A DNA stretch of 64,000 bases, taken from positions 62,001-126,000 of the forward strand of contig NZ_JAPMLQ010000006.1 in NCBI RefSeq assembly GCF_026410305.1. Direction: 5' to 3'. This document shows positions 26,947 through 37,341 of the stretch, in pieces. A program made the translations under genes and the position numbers. The notes below the pieces were generated by a model, which worked only from the letters and a program-made list of their open reading frames with translations, was not told the DNA's origin and made no database searches. Position 1 is the first letter of the stretch, and every line of letters starts with the position of its first letter. Source of the DNA: Sulfitobacter sp. F26204 (GTDB taxonomy: Bacteria > Pseudomonadota > Alphaproteobacteria > Rhodobacterales > Rhodobacteraceae).

Positions 26947-28410
26947 ATGTCTTTTACTCTCGCCATCGTGGGCCGCCCGAACGTCGGTAAATCCACGTTG
27001 TTTAACCGTCTTGTTGGCAAGCGCCTTGCTTTGGTCGATGACCAGCCCGGTGTCACACGCGATCTGCGCGAAGGTGCGGCACGACTGGCCGATCTGCGCT
27101 TTACCGTGATTGATACAGCCGGCCTGGAAGAAGTCACCGACGATAGCCTGCAGGGCCGGATGCGCCGTCTGACGGAACGCGCCGTTGATATGGCGGATGT
27201 CTGCCTGTTCATGGTGGATGCGCGGGTGGGGATCACGCCCTCTGATCTGGTGTTCGCCGACATCCTGCGCAAGCGGTCCGCAAATGTGATTCTGGCAGCC
27301 AACAAGGCTGAAGGCAAAGCGGGCGAAGCGGGCGCACTTGAAGCCTATTCCCTGGGTCTGGGTGAGCCGATCAGCCTGTCCGCAGAGCACGGTGAGGGGT
27401 TGAACGACCTCTATGCGATGCTGGTGCCACTGGCCGATAAATACGCCGAACGCGCCGATGATGACGCACCTGAAACCGATGTGGACCTGAGCGAAGATGA
27501 AGCCGAAGATCCCGACGCGGTGCGCATGCCCACCAAGGCCAAACCGATGCAGGTTGCCGTTGTCGGACGCCCGAACGCCGGTAAATCCACGCTGATCAAC
27601 CAGATATTGGGCGAAGACCGCCTGTTGACCGGACCAGAGGCCGGCATCACGCGAGATGCGATTTCCCTGCGCAAAGTGTGGAATGACGTTCCCATGCGTA
27701 TCTTTGACACAGCAGGTATGCGCAAAAAGGCCAAGGTGCAGGAAAAACTGGAAAAGCTCAGTGTTTCCGATGGTTTGCGGGCGGTAAAGTTTGCCGAGGT
27801 CGTGGTGGTATTGCTGGATGCGGAGATTCCATTCGAACAACAGGATCTACGCATTGCCGATCTGGCAGAACGGGAAGGGCGCGCCGTTGTGGTGGCGGTG
27901 AACAAATGGGACGTGGAAGAGGACCGTCAAGCAAAGCTGAAGGGCCTAAAGGAAAGTTTCGAGCGTCTGCTGCCGCAACTGCGCGGTGCGCCTCTGATCA
28001 CGGTAAGCGCCAGGACCGGCCGTGGGCTCGACCGTTTGCATGAGGCGATCATGAGGGCCTATGAAACCTGGAACCGGCGCGTGACAACGGCACAACTGAA
28101 CCGTTGGCTGGCAGGCATGATGGAGGCACATCCCCCTCCCGCACCGCAAGGCAAACGCATCAAGCTGCGCTACATGACGCAGGCCAAGACCCGCCCACCC
28201 GGTTTTGTCGTGATGTGCAGCCATCCTGATAAAGTGCCTGAAAGCTACAGCCGCTATCTGGTGAACAATCTGCGGGTAGATTTCGACATGCCAGGCACGC
28301 CGATCCGACTCTGGATGCGCGGACAGAATGACGCCAACCCTTATAAAGGGCGCAAAAAGGCTCCGCCGTCCAAACTGCGCAAGCATACCGCCGGGCGGCG
28401 GCGCGACTGA
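26947..28410 (+). CDS. der: Ribosome assembly GTPase Der (EngA)
   Basis: The product (487 aa) has two tandem GTPase domains, the hallmark of Der, needed for 50S ribosome assembly. The first domain has [13 protein letters not shown](LEE) and NKAE; the second has GRPNAGKST near residue 208, [10 protein letters not shown] and NKWD. A C-terminal KH-like domain follows ([20 protein letters not shown]). An acidic linker ([15 protein letters not shown]) separates the two G domains. The length fits the family. Confidence 0.95.
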   Translation: MSFTLAIVGRPNVGKSTLFNRLVGKRLALVDDQPGVTRDLREGAARLADLRFTVIDTAGLEEVTDDSLQGRMRRLTERAVDMADVCLFMVDARVGITPSDLVFADILRKRSANVILAANKAEGKAGEAGALEAYSLGLGEPISLSAEHGEGLNDLYAMLVPLADKYAERADDDAPETDVDLSEDEAEDPDAVRMPTKAKPMQVAVVGRPNAGKSTLINQILGEDRLLTGPEAGITRDAISLRKVWNDVPMRIFDTAGMRKKAKVQEKLEKLSVSDGLRAVKFAEVVVVLLDAEIPFEQQDLRIADLAEREGRAVVVAVNKWDVEEDRQAKLKGLKESFERLLPQLRGAPLITVSARTGRGLDRLHEAIMRAYETWNRRVTTAQLNRWLAGMMEAHPPPAPQGKRIKLRYMTQAKTRPPGFVVMCSHPDKVPESYSRYLVNNLRVDFDMPGTPIRLWMRGQNDANPYKGRKKAPPSKLRKHTAGRRRD

Positions 28411-28502
28411 GCTGCGGTTCTTGTCGCTTGCGTTTGGTTCTGCGGTCAACGCTGCACTGGTACTCTGGCTGTGTCATCCGTTGTCATGAAAACATGCCAG
28501 GG

Positions 28503-29216
28503 TTACATTGCTCGGAAGGACCGTAGGGTCGGCACCAACAGGACCAGCGCCCCGCCGCCTGCGACATAGGCGACAAGCGGCGCGCTTTCCATATTTTGTA
28601 CCACCAGTGCAACCAGTGCCCAGATCACGCCGATGCCGTAGGTAGGCGCGCGGCCCAGAGCCCCTTGGACCAATCCTGCGATGACAATTGCAAGTCCGAC
28701 AAAGACCAGTGCAGCGGTGGTTTGATCCATATAACCATATCCGGCTGCCAGCAGGCCCAGCGACACACAGGCCGCGGCCGACAACCATCCGGCATAGAGG
28801 CCCACAGGCCATGCCGCCCACGTCTGATCGTTTACGGGCGCAAGGAACAGGGCGGCAAGGGCAGCACCCAACATGATCCAGATCAGCAGGCTGGCCCAGA
28901 CCGGACTGGACACCGCCACCGCAAGCCATGTGGTGCCGACTGCCAGGGACAGGCACAGGGGTTTGCGCATGTCGTGCCATTGCCCGTCAAACCGTGCCAT
29001 GATCGCTCCCCAGCCGGTTCCGATGATCAGCCAGCCATAGATTACGCCCCAAATCGCAAATGCATAGCCGGCAGGCTGAACCGGCGGGTTTTCCTGCGGG
29101 ACCGGAAACTGGTCGGGGTCGAATCCCGCAAAGCCACTGACCAGAAAAGGCGCGGCCGCAAAGGCAATGCTAAGAACAAAACAGAGCACTGAAATTGCCG
29201 GGCGAGAGCGCTGCAT
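28503..29216 (-). CDS. TspO/MBR-like multi-pass membrane protein
   Basis: The product (237 aa) is strongly hydrophobic with about seven segments and many tryptophans. The block PAGYAFAIWGVIYGWLIIG near residue 45 is typical of tryptophan-rich sensory (TspO/MBR-related) proteins, and WAAWPVGLYAGWLSAAAC resembles a second copy of the motif. It is longer than classic TspO (about 160 aa). TspO proteins bind tetrapyrroles, but whether this protein does is not known. The ATG at 29216 has AAAGG upstream. It faces der across a short convergent gap. Confidence 0.65.
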   Translation of the reverse strand: MQRSRPAISVLCFVLSIAFAAAPFLVSGFAGFDPDQFPVPQENPPVQPAGYAFAIWGVIYGWLIIGTGWGAIMARFDGQWHDMRKPLCLSLAVGTTWLAVAVSSPVWASLLIWIMLGAALAALFLAPVNDQTWAAWPVGLYAGWLSAAACVSLGLLAAGYGYMDQTTAALVFVGLAIVIAGLVQGALGRAPTYGIGVIWALVALVVQNMESAPLVAYVAGGGALVLLVPTLRSFRAM

Positions 29217-29312
29217 GGGAAAACCTTTCGCTTTGCATCTACGCAAGATAGCTTGCCATTGAAGCGCGTCAATGCAAAGCGATGTCAGTCCCGCAGGCTA
29301 AAAGAGCGTGGT

Positions 29313-30605
29313 TTACGCAAGAGCACCTTCGGTTGTCAGTCTTGTCTTGCCGCCAAGGTATTGGCCAAGTGCCTCGGGCAGAATGACCGAACCATCTGCC
29401 TGCTGCCCGTTTTCCAGTACTGCGATGAGGCAACGGCCCACGGCCAGTCCGGATCCGTTCAGGGTATGAACGAATTGCGGTTTGCCACCGTCCCTTGGTT
29501 TGAAACGTGCATTCATACGACGGGCCTGAAAATCACCCGTGGTCGAAACACTGGAAATCTCGCGATAGGTGTTCTGCCCCGGCACCCATGCTTCGATGTC
29601 AAAGGTGCGCCGCGCCCCGAACCCCATGTCGCCGGTACACAGAATTACGGTGCGATAGGGAATGCCAAGTGCTTCGAGGATGCCCTCGGCACAGCCCAGC
29701 ATGCGCTTTTGTTCTGCGTCGCTTTCATCAGGATGGGTTACGCTGACCATCTCGACTTTCTCAAATTGGTGCTGACGCAGCATGCCGGAAGTATCGCGTC
29801 CGGCACTGCCGGCTTCTGAGCGGAAACACAGCGTATGCGCGGTATAACGCTTGGGCAGATCGCCCTCGTCCAGCACGTCATCCGCTGCCGTATACGTCAG
29901 CGGCACCTCGGAGGTCGGCACCAGCCACCAGCCATTGGTGGTCTGGTAGCTGTCCTCGCCAAATTTCGGCAGTTTGTCGGTGCCATACATGGCTTCGTCC
30001 TTGACCAGTACGGGGGTGTTCACTTCGGTCAGCCCGTTCTGATCCACATGGGTGTCCAGCATGAATTGCGCCAGAGCACGGTGGATACGAGCCACGGCGC
30101 CTTTCAGCATGACAAAGCGTGCACCGGAGGTCTTGGCCGCGGTTTCGAAATCCATCGAGGATGCGACACCTTTGATCTCGAAATGTTCGACCGGTGTGAA
30201 ATCGAATGAGGGAATGTGGCCCCATTTCTTGACTTCAACATTGTCAGCCTCGTCGGTGCCCTGCGGCACGTCCTCGGCTGGGCTGTTGGGGATGCGGGCC
30301 AGCATGTCGGTGAGTTGGGCGTCCAACTCCTTGGCCGCGGCCTGCATTGCGGCGACCTCTGTTTTCTTCTCTCCGACCAAGGCACGCAGACGTTCGAATT
30401 CGGTTTCATCACCCTTGGCCTTGGCGGCACCGACCAGTTTCGAGGCCTTGTTCTGTTCGGCCTGCGCCGCCTCTGCCGCGGCGATTTTACCGCGACGTGC
30501 TTCGTCAAGTTTCAAGACTTCGGCCGAAGCAGGCGCATCCCCGCGGCGGGCAAGTGCGGCGTCAAAGGCGGCTGGGTTTTCGCGGATGGCGCGGATGTCG
30601 TGCAT
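29313..30605 (-). CDS. serS: Seryl-tRNA synthetase
   Basis: The enzyme (430 aa) charges tRNA-Ser. The N-terminal coiled-coil arm (residues about 30-105, with [15 protein letters not shown]) binds the tRNA. The class II motifs follow: [23 protein letters not shown], then [21 protein letters not shown] (motif 2) and [19 protein letters not shown] (motif 3). The length matches the family. AAGGA precedes the ATG. It stands alone, divergent from yajC. Confidence 0.95.
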   Translation of the reverse strand: MHDIRAIRENPAAFDAALARRGDAPASAEVLKLDEARRGKIAAAEAAQAEQNKASKLVGAAKAKGDETEFERLRALVGEKKTEVAAMQAAAKELDAQLTDMLARIPNSPAEDVPQGTDEADNVEVKKWGHIPSFDFTPVEHFEIKGVASSMDFETAAKTSGARFVMLKGAVARIHRALAQFMLDTHVDQNGLTEVNTPVLVKDEAMYGTDKLPKFGEDSYQTTNGWWLVPTSEVPLTYTAADDVLDEGDLPKRYTAHTLCFRSEAGSAGRDTSGMLRQHQFEKVEMVSVTHPDESDAEQKRMLGCAEGILEALGIPYRTVILCTGDMGFGARRTFDIEAWVPGQNTYREISSVSTTGDFQARRMNARFKPRDGGKPQFVHTLNGSGLAVGRCLIAVLENGQQADGSVILPEALGQYLGGKTRLTTEGALA

Positions 30606-31010
30606 GGGGGCGGTCCTTGAATATGAATCGAGTTGATGCCTTATGCCGGATTGTGGCGAGGAGGGGTAGATGCGCTCTTGCTGTGTTGGGGGCCTTGATG
30701 GTGACGCGATGCGGCCGGTTCAGGCCATCGAGCTATCAGCGCCGAAACGGTTTCCCGGTGCGGGGGCCTGGCTGTTAATAGTGAATCACCTTGTTCTGAT
30801 CTGTCGGCGAGCGCTGCAGGCCAGTGCGCGTGCAACGGGTTTCAAATCGGTCGAAGCAACAAAGCCAAGCTGGATCGCCTGTCATTCCTTGATAGACCGT
30901 CCAAAACCGTCCTTTCGACCTTGCGCCCATCCGTATGGGCACATAGGTTCTGCCAAACGCCAAATCAGGGTGCCAGACGGTGCCCAAGCCCACTCAAAAG
31001 GACCCATCCG
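30606..31010. other. Divergent intergenic region serS-yajC
   Basis: This 405-base region should hold the serS and yajC-secDF promoters. I recognised no gene, clear -35/-10 pair, inverted repeat or RNA. The AAAGGA ribosome site of yajC lies just before its ATG. Confidence 0.4.
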
Positions 31011-31289
31011 ATGGCCGGTATCGAGCAATTCATCCCCCTTATCCTAATCTTTGCGATTATGTATTTCCTGCTGATCCGCCCGCAGCAAAAGAAGGTCAAG
31101 GAACATGCTGCTATGGTCGCAGCCCTGCGTCGTGGCGATCAGGTGATCACCCAGGGCGGCGTGATCGGCAAGGTGGTCAAAGTCAAGGACGACGGCGAGA
31201 TCGAAGTCGAGATCGCTGATGGCGTCAAGGTGCGCGTTGTGCAATCCACCATTGCCACAGTGGTCTCCAAGACCGAGCCGGCGAAGTAA
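31011..31289 (+). CDS. yajC: Preprotein translocase subunit YajC
   Basis: The product (92 aa) is a small Sec accessory protein. It has one N-terminal membrane helix (FIPLILIFAIMYFLLI), the motif RPQQKKVKEH right after it, and the soluble part GDQVITQGGVIGKV, all standard for YajC. The ATG at 31011 has AAAGGA 8 bases upstream; the frame opens further upstream but without family support. SecD follows 48 bases later, so the three Sec genes probably form one unit. Confidence 0.93.
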   Translation: MAGIEQFIPLILIFAIMYFLLIRPQQKKVKEHAAMVAALRRGDQVITQGGVIGKVVKVKDDGEIEVEIADGVKVRVVQSTIATVVSKTEPAK

Positions 31290-31337
31290 ACCGCCTGTCA
31301 AAATGACGACATTTCCAGCCTAGGAGAGGGCGCAGAT

Positions 31338-32987
31338 ATGCTCCAGATTGATCTGTGGAAACGGATTTTGATCGCGTTGACTTGTGCTTTGGGCATCTGG
31401 CTTGCACTGCCGAATGCGTTCTATGCGCCGGTCGAACAGCACAATGATGCCGTCGCCGAGATTGAATTATCCGGCAGCACGGCGGAGCTTGAAGCGCAAA
31501 AGGCACTGTGGCCCGAATGGATGCCGTCGTCGTTGGTCAATCTGGGGCTGGACCTGCGCGGTGGTGCACATCTGCTGGCCGAAGTGAAAGTCGAAGATGT
31601 CTACGCCAACCGGATGGAAGCACAATGGCCTGAGGTGCGCGATGCACTGCGCAGCCTGACACCGGTGCGCCGCCAACAATCCCCTGCCGACGAATTGCGC
31701 GTGCGTCTGAATGACGAAACCAAGATGGCTGAGGCGATGGAAATCGTGCGGGCCAATGCGCGCCCCGTTCAGACCCTGACCGGCGCTGGCGCAACGGACA
31801 TCGACGTGCGCGGCGAAGACGGTGTGATCATCATCACACTGTCAGAAGCAGAAAAACAAGCGACCAATGAACGTACAATGCAGCAATCGCTGGAGATCAT
31901 TCGGCGCAGGATCGACGAGGTTGGTACACGCGAACCGACGATCCAGCGTCAGGGGGCAGACCGTATTCTGATCCAGGTACCTGGTATCGGATCTGCGGCG
32001 GAGCTAAAGGCGATTATCGGGACGACGGCCCAGCTCAGCTTCAATCCTGTGGTGTCACGCGGGTCCGATGGCAACGCCAATCCGGGCATCGGCAACAAGG
32101 TGATCCCGTCAGTTGACGAACCGGGCGCATTCTATGTCGTTGAATCCGCACCGGTTGTAACCGGTGATCAACTGGTTGATGCGCAACCTGCTTATGATTC
32201 AAACGGCCGCCCGGCGGTCAATTTCCGGTTCGACACCTCGGGCGCCCGTAAGTTCGGTGACTATACGGCTGCCAACATCGGTGCCCCCTTTGCCATTGTT
32301 CTGGACGATGAAGTGATCAGCGCTCCGACCATCCAGAGCCATATTCCCGGTGGATCGGGCATCATCACCGGCAACTTCACGCTGGAAGAGTCAACCAACC
32401 TCGCAATTCTGCTGCGCGCCGGTGCGCTGCCTGCGGGCCTCGATTTCCTTGAAGAACGCACCGTCGGTCCAGAACTTGGCCAGGACAGTATTGATGCGGG
32501 TAAGGTTGCAACCGTCGTGGCCTTTGTCGCGGTGTTGTTTTTCATGTTTGTGAGTTATGGGCTGTTTGGTGTTTTTGCCAATATTGCCCTGATGATCAAC
32601 GTCGCGATGATCTTTGGTCTGCTCAGCCTTGTCGGTGCGACGCTGACCTTGCCGGGGATTGCGGGTATCGTATTGACCGTTGGTATGGCGGTGGACGCCA
32701 ATGTATTGATTTTTGAACGTATTCGCGAAGAACTCAAAACCGCGAAGGGACCGGCACGCGCCATTTCCCTGGGCTATGAAAAGGCACTGAGTGCGATCAT
32801 TGATGCCAATATCACAACGCTGATCACCGCGGTCATTCTGTTTGCCATAGGCTCTGGCCCTGTTCGCGGTTTTGCGATCACGCTCGGGTTCGGCATCATT
32901 ACGTCGGTGTTCACAGCCATTTTCGTGACTCGCCTGATGGTGGTCATCTGGTTTGAACGGGCACGTCCCAAAACGATTGAGGTATAA
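31338..32987 (+). CDS. secD: Protein translocase subunit SecD
   Basis: The product (549 aa) is a proton-driven membrane protein that assists late steps of Sec export. A first helix (RILIALTCALGIWLAL) is followed by the large periplasmic head, starting with GLDLRGGAHLLAEV (motif D1). The C-terminal five helices include GIAGIVLTVGMAVDANVLIFERIREEL, the conserved SecD/RND motif with the proton-carrying aspartate. The length is in the usual range. SecF begins 3 bases after its stop. Confidence 0.95.
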   Translation: MLQIDLWKRILIALTCALGIWLALPNAFYAPVEQHNDAVAEIELSGSTAELEAQKALWPEWMPSSLVNLGLDLRGGAHLLAEVKVEDVYANRMEAQWPEVRDALRSLTPVRRQQSPADELRVRLNDETKMAEAMEIVRANARPVQTLTGAGATDIDVRGEDGVIIITLSEAEKQATNERTMQQSLEIIRRRIDEVGTREPTIQRQGADRILIQVPGIGSAAELKAIIGTTAQLSFNPVVSRGSDGNANPGIGNKVIPSVDEPGAFYVVESAPVVTGDQLVDAQPAYDSNGRPAVNFRFDTSGARKFGDYTAANIGAPFAIVLDDEVISAPTIQSHIPGGSGIITGNFTLEESTNLAILLRAGALPAGLDFLEERTVGPELGQDSIDAGKVATVVAFVAVLFFMFVSYGLFGVFANIALMINVAMIFGLLSLVGATLTLPGIAGIVLTVGMAVDANVLIFERIREELKTAKGPARAISLGYEKALSAIIDANITTLITAVILFAIGSGPVRGFAITLGFGIITSVFTAIFVTRLMVVIWFERARPKTIEV

Positions 32988-32990
32988 TCC

Positions 32991-33959
32991 ATGCGCTTGC
33001 GTCTGTTCAATGAAGCGCCGAATTTCGATTTCTTCAAACGCTGGAAAATCTGGCTCGGGATTTCCGCACTGATGATGGTTGTGGCCTTTGCGTCCTTCCT
33101 GATTCAGGGGCTGAACTACGGGATTGATTTTCGCGGCGGCACGACGATCCGCAGTGAAAGTCCCCTGGCGGTGGATATTGCGGAATATCGGGGGGCGATT
33201 GATGCGCTGGAATTGGGTGATATCAGTATCACAGAGGTATTTGACCCGTCGTTTCGCGACGACCAGAATGTGGCGATGATCCGTATCCAGGCGCAGGACG
33301 GTCAGGAAGCGGTGACAACAGATGTCATCGACGCCATAGAAGGGGCGCTGAAGGAAGTGCGCCCCAATATCAAGTTCACGTCGGTTGAATCCGTCGGGCC
33401 AAAGGTCTCTGGGGAATTGATCCAGACCGCTGTCATTGCTGTTGCTCTCGCGATTGGTGCGGTGTTGATCTATATCTGGCTACGCTTTGAATGGCAGTTT
33501 GCGGCGGGTGCGGTGCTGGCGCTGGTGCATGACGTAATCTTGACCATCGGCATCTTTTCGGAACTGCAGATCCGATTTGACTTGGCCATCATTGCCGCGC
33601 TTCTGACCATTGTGGGGTATTCGCTTAACGATACGGTTGTTGTTTTTGACCGGGTTCGGGAAAACCTGCGCAAATACAAGAAGCGCGACCTCAAAGAGGT
33701 GTTGAACCTGTCGATAAACGAGACAATGGCGCGTACTTTCATGACCTCTTTCACCACATTGATTGCGCTGATCGCTTTGTTCGTGTTGGGCGGGGATGTT
33801 ATCCGCGGCTTTGTCTTCGCGATGATCTGGGGGGTGATCGTGGGAACCTATTCGTCGATCTTCGTCGCCTCTGCGATCCTGTTGTATCTGGGTGTCAAAC
33901 GTGATTGGTCGAAACCGGATGCAAATGCGGGCAACCAATACGCCAATATCGACGCGTAA
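32991..33959 (+). CDS. secF: Protein translocase subunit SecF
   Basis: The product (322 aa) is the smaller partner of SecD. It has a first helix near residues 20-40, the GIDFRGGTTIRSE motif, and five C-terminal helices with IGAVLIYIWLRFEWQFA, AALLTIVGYSLNDTVVVFDRVRENL and a final pair. The VGYSLNDTVVVFDR motif is specific to SecF. It starts 3 bases after secD ends and is likely translated with it. Confidence 0.95.
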   Translation: MRLRLFNEAPNFDFFKRWKIWLGISALMMVVAFASFLIQGLNYGIDFRGGTTIRSESPLAVDIAEYRGAIDALELGDISITEVFDPSFRDDQNVAMIRIQAQDGQEAVTTDVIDAIEGALKEVRPNIKFTSVESVGPKVSGELIQTAVIAVALAIGAVLIYIWLRFEWQFAAGAVLALVHDVILTIGIFSELQIRFDLAIIAALLTIVGYSLNDTVVVFDRVRENLRKYKKRDLKEVLNLSINETMARTFMTSFTTLIALIALFVLGGDVIRGFVFAMIWGVIVGTYSSIFVASAILLYLGVKRDWSKPDANAGNQYANIDA

Positions 33960-34152
33960 GCCTTTGCAGCGGCCCTTTGGTCAACAGGGGCGGTGCGTTG
34001 TGGTTGCAATGTCGCGCCGCCGGGCGATGTTGCCCCCTAGGCCAGGTAAAGAGCGGTGCGAAGATGATTGCCATGTGTTATTTCGCCCCGAGACCTGTAT
34101 CGCGATCGTAGCCCCGGTTATCGTCGAGCGATCCCCGTGGAAAGGATGACCC

Positions 34153-34506
34153 ATGCGTCTGAATGAAATCGAGTATAATGATTCGCAACCCGTTGACGGT
34201 TATGGACCGGGCTTTTTCCGCATTGGCGGTGACCTGTTTGACGGGCCGGTTATCACGGGACCCACGGGCACCCGTACCTGGGCAGGGTTGGAAGACGTGG
34301 ATGCACTGCTCTTGTTCAAAGACCTGATCGATGTGTTGTTCGTCGGCACAGGCGCGCAGGTTTCCCATTTGCCCGACGCCCTGCTTGACCCACTGCAATC
34401 GGCGGGCATCGGGGTCGAAGCGATGTCATCTCCTGCCGCCTGCCGCACCTATAACGTTCTACTCAGCGAGGGTCGCAGGGTGGCGCTTGCGCTGCTTCCG
34501 GTCTGA
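34153..34506 (+). CDS. Mth938-like domain protein (DUF498)
   Basis: The product (117 aa) matches the Mth938/NDUFAF3 fold: YGPGFFRIGGDLFDGPVIT, then LLFKDLIDVLFVGTGAQVSHLP and AACRTYNVLLSEGRRVALALLP. Its eukaryotic relative NDUFAF3 helps assemble respiratory complex I. Bacterial members often sit beside secDF, as here. The role in bacteria is not firmly known. The next gene, ccmA, starts 6 bases after the stop. Confidence 0.88.
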   Translation: MRLNEIEYNDSQPVDGYGPGFFRIGGDLFDGPVITGPTGTRTWAGLEDVDALLLFKDLIDVLFVGTGAQVSHLPDALLDPLQSAGIGVEAMSSPAACRTYNVLLSEGRRVALALLPV

Positions 34507-34512
34507 GCGGCG

Positions 34513-35130
34513 ATGCTGCTGCGCGTCCAGAACCTTACCCTTGCGCGGGGCGGTTTGCCTGTGATTGCAGGCCTGAGTTTCGCGGTGGGGCCGGGGCAGG
34601 CGTTGATCCTGCGGGGGCCGAACGGAGCCGGCAAGACGACATTGCTGCGCTGCATTGCCGGGTTGCAGCCACCACTTGCGGGCGACATCTCTGGCGCTGC
34701 GGAACGGATCGCCTATGCAGGGCATGCCGATGGCATCAAGGCGATGTTGAGCGTGTCCGAGAACCTGAGGTTCTGGGCGCAGGTGTTTGGGGGAAGCGAT
34801 ATTGCCGAAGCCCTCGATGCCTATGCATTGCATCCTCTGGCAGACCGTCTGGCAGGTACCCTGTCCGCAGGGCAAAAACGCCGCCTGGGACTGGCGCGGT
34901 TGTTGGTGACTGGCTGTCCCGTCTGGGTGCTGGATGAACCGACGGTTTCGCTGGACAAGGAGGCAGTCGCGATGTTTGCAGAGGCTATGCGCCACCATTT
35001 GCAAGCCGGCGGAACAGCTTTGATGGCAACGCATATAGACCTGGGAATCGAGGCGGAAGTGCTGGACATTTCACCTTTTCGCGTCACCGCCGGTCAGCGC
35101 GCCGGTGCCAGTGACGAGGCCTTTCTGTGA
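34513..35130 (+). CDS. ccmA: Haem export ATPase CcmA
   Basis: The product (205 aa) is the ATPase of the CcmABCD complex, which releases haem-bound CcmE during cytochrome c maturation. Walker A is GPNGAGKTT, the signature is [15 protein letters not shown] and Walker B is [12 protein letters not shown]. The length is that of CcmA. It starts just 6 bases after the Mth938 gene, and its stop overlaps the GTG start of ccmB (GTGA). Confidence 0.94.
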   Translation: MLLRVQNLTLARGGLPVIAGLSFAVGPGQALILRGPNGAGKTTLLRCIAGLQPPLAGDISGAAERIAYAGHADGIKAMLSVSENLRFWAQVFGGSDIAEALDAYALHPLADRLAGTLSAGQKRRLGLARLLVTGCPVWVLDEPTVSLDKEAVAMFAEAMRHHLQAGGTALMATHIDLGIEAEVLDISPFRVTAGQRAGASDEAFL

Positions 35131-35783
35131 TCGCCTTGCTGACACGGGATCTGCGTCTTGCCTTGCGGGCGGGAGGCGGGTTTGGCCTTGGGCTGGCGTT
35201 TTTCCTGATCGTGACAACTTTGGTGCCCTTCAGTGTCGGTCCGCATACTGACCTGCTGCGTGTCATTGCGCCGGGAATCTTGTGGTTGGGGGCGCTGTTG
35301 GCATGTCTGCTGTCGCTCGACCGTCTTCTGGCTCTCGATTATGAAGACGGAACGCTTGACCTGCTGCTGACCGCTCCGCTGCCGCTGGAGGCAGCGGTCA
35401 GCATCAAAGCGCTGGCACATTGGTTAACGACAGGCCTGCCATTGGTTCTTGCTGCGCCCGTCCTGGGGGTTTTGTTGAACCTGCAGCCTGCCGGCTATGG
35501 CTGGCTTGTGGTGTCTCTGGCGTTTGGAACGCCTGCATTGTCGGTGATTGGCACCTTTGGTGCGGCCTTGACCGTGGGCATCAAGCGGGGTGGGTTGTTG
35601 CTGTCGCTGCTGGTGCTGCCCCTGTATGTCCCGACCCTGGTTTTCGGGGCGGAGGTTGCGCGACGCGGTGCCTCGGGCCTGGATGTTTCAACGCCGCTGC
35701 TGATGCTTGCAGGGATTACCCTGGGCGTGATTGCATTGATGCCATTTGCCAGTGCCGCGGTCCTGCGCATGGGTTTGAGATAA
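35127..35783 (+). CDS. ccmB: Haem exporter membrane protein CcmB
   Basis: The product (218 aa) is a six-helix inner-membrane protein of the CcmAB exporter. Its N-terminal stretch [18 protein letters not shown] and the central [19 protein letters not shown] are typical. The start is a GTG that overlaps the ccmA stop, which couples translation. CcmC follows 66 bases later. Confidence 0.93.
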   Translation: MIALLTRDLRLALRAGGGFGLGLAFFLIVTTLVPFSVGPHTDLLRVIAPGILWLGALLACLLSLDRLLALDYEDGTLDLLLTAPLPLEAAVSIKALAHWLTTGLPLVLAAPVLGVLLNLQPAGYGWLVVSLAFGTPALSVIGTFGAALTVGIKRGGLLLSLLVLPLYVPTLVFGAEVARRGASGLDVSTPLLMLAGITLGVIALMPFASAAVLRMGLR

Positions 35784-35849
35784 CATGGCGCAGCAATCTG
35801 TGATCATTTGCCCATTGAGGCGACGCAGCGGGCGGATTAGATAGCGGTT

Positions 35850-36584
35850 ATGTCTATTTGGTCTTATGCAAATCCTGTCAAGTTTCTCGCCCTCAGCATC
35901 CGCGTGCAACCCTTTCTCTGGACCGCCGCCTTGATCTGTCTGGCAACAGGTCTGATTTGGGGATTTTTTGCGACGCCAGATGATTTTCGACAGGGATCGA
36001 CGGTCAAAATCATCTATCTGCATGTGCCTGCCGCCCTGATGGCGATCAACGCCTGGTTCATGATGCTGATCACGTCATTGATCTGGCTGGTCCGACGTCA
36101 TCACGTCAGCGCGCTGGCGGCCAAGGCGGCGGCTCCCGTAGGGCTGGTGATGACGCTGATTGCCTTGATCACCGGCGCGATCTGGGGACAGCCGATGTGG
36201 GGAACATGGTGGGAATGGGATCCGCGCCTGACCTCCTTTCTGATCCTGTTCCTGTTCTACCTGGGTTATATGGCGCTTTGGGAAGCGATCGAAGACCCTG
36301 ATACCGCTGCTGATCTGACCTCTGTTCTGTGCCTTGTCGGGTCAGTCTTTGCGGTCCTGTCACGCTATGCGGTTCAATTCTGGAATCAGGGGCTGCATCA
36401 AGGCACGTCGATCCCTGTCACCACCGGGGCACGCACGGTATCGGATGTTTTTTTTGTGCCTTTGCTGATCTGCATGATCGGCTTTGGCTTGTTGTTCGCC
36501 GCCCTGGTTTTATATCGGACGGGAACTGAAATCAGGCTGCGCCGCATCCGGGCGTTGCGGGCACGAATGGAAAGGACGCTGTGA
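35850..36584 (+). CDS. ccmC: Haem delivery protein CcmC
   Basis: The product (244 aa) is a six-helix protein that loads haem onto CcmE. The tryptophan-rich signature GTWWEWDPRLTSF is clear, with conserved histidines in the flanking loops (KIIYLHVPAAL before it, NQGLHQGTSI after it). The stop TGA shares one base with the ATG of ccmD. Confidence 0.95.
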   Translation: MSIWSYANPVKFLALSIRVQPFLWTAALICLATGLIWGFFATPDDFRQGSTVKIIYLHVPAALMAINAWFMMLITSLIWLVRRHHVSALAAKAAAPVGLVMTLIALITGAIWGQPMWGTWWEWDPRLTSFLILFLFYLGYMALWEAIEDPDTAADLTSVLCLVGSVFAVLSRYAVQFWNQGLHQGTSIPVTTGARTVSDVFFVPLLICMIGFGLLFAALVLYRTGTEIRLRRIRALRARMERTL

Positions 36585-36739
36585 TGCCGGATTTGGGCAA
36601 ATATGCGGTCGAGGTTGTATCGGCCTATGGCGCATCGCTGCTGTTGTTGGCGCTGTTGCTTGGCCTGAGCCTGAGACGCGGACAAAGGGCACGTGCGGAA
36701 TTGGCCAAGGCAGAGGCCGAGGCAGCGGATCATGGCTAA
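36584..36739 (+). CDS. ccmD: Haem exporter protein CcmD
   Basis: A 51-residue membrane protein. It begins MPDLGKYAVEVVSAYGASLL and has one helix (LLLLALLLGLSL), followed by a basic and then acidic Ala/Glu-rich tail. This is the usual CcmD layout. Its ATG overlaps the ccmC stop by one base and its end overlaps the ccmG start by 8 bases. CcmD holds CcmE to the CcmABC complex. Confidence 0.93.
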   Translation: MPDLGKYAVEVVSAYGASLLLLALLLGLSLRRGQRARAELAKAEAEAADHG

Positions 36740-37271
36740 GATGCGTCCCCTGATGCTGGCTCCGCCGTTGGTTTTTGCAGGGTTTGTTGCCTTGGCGGCT
36801 GTCGGAATGTTTCGCGACGATCCAAACGGGCTTCCCTCGACAATGGTTGGGCGCTTGGCACCGGGGATCAGCGAGGAACAGCTTGAAGGTTTCCCGCAGG
36901 CAACCGCCGAGATGCTGGCCTCGGGAGAGGTGTCGCTGGTGAACTTTTGGGCCAGCTGGTGTCCCCCCTGTCGCGCCGAGCACCCGAAGTTATTGGAAAT
37001 GCAGGCGCAGGGCATTCCAATCATCGGTATCAACATCCGTGATACCCAGGCAAATGCCGGTAAATACCTGCGTGATGACGGCAATCCCTTTATCGGCGTT
37101 GGATTTGATCCGCGTGGCCGCACCTCGATCGACTGGGGTGTGACTGCCCCGCCGGAAACCTTTATTCTGGACGGCAAGGGCAAGGTGCTGTTTCGCTTTG
37201 CCGGACCCTTGGTCGGCAGTGATTACGAACAGCGGTTTCTTCCGGCCTTGAAGGCAGCGATGGAACCATAA
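36732..37271 (+). CDS. ccmG: Thiol:disulfide interchange protein CcmG (DsbE)
   Basis: The product (179 aa) is a membrane-anchored thioredoxin-like protein that keeps apocytochrome cysteines reduced. An N-terminal helix (LMLAPPLVFAGFVALAAVG) precedes the thioredoxin domain, with the active site WASWCPPCRAEHP and the GVTAPPETFILDG cis-proline loop. The ATG at 36732 overlaps ccmD by 8 bases. A dispersed repeat lies directly after the stop. Confidence 0.95.
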   Translation: MAKMRPLMLAPPLVFAGFVALAAVGMFRDDPNGLPSTMVGRLAPGISEEQLEGFPQATAEMLASGEVSLVNFWASWCPPCRAEHPKLLEMQAQGIPIIGINIRDTQANAGKYLRDDGNPFIGVGFDPRGRTSIDWGVTAPPETFILDGKGKVLFRFAGPLVGSDYEQRFLPALKAAMEP

Positions 37272-37280
37272 CCGGCAGGG

Positions 37281-37326
37281 GTGCGGGGCGAGAGTGCGGA
37301 CGGTATATAAGGCCAAAAAGAGGAGA
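37281..37326 (+). repeat. Dispersed intergenic repeat, copy B
   Basis: Matches 8965-9010 (opposite orientation) over about 46 bases, with a 22-base identical core at 37289-37310. The 3' part (CGGTATATAAGGCCAAAAAG) is shared in modified form with 45563-45586. It lies between the convergent ccmG and SDR genes. Confidence 0.85.
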
Positions 37327-37341
37327 ACCCGTTGCCCCCGC

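Noticed and set aside
28596..29192. Plus-strand frame opposite the TspO-like gene
   Set aside because: The product is rich in Arg, Gln and His without a fold; the minus-strand membrane protein explains the region.
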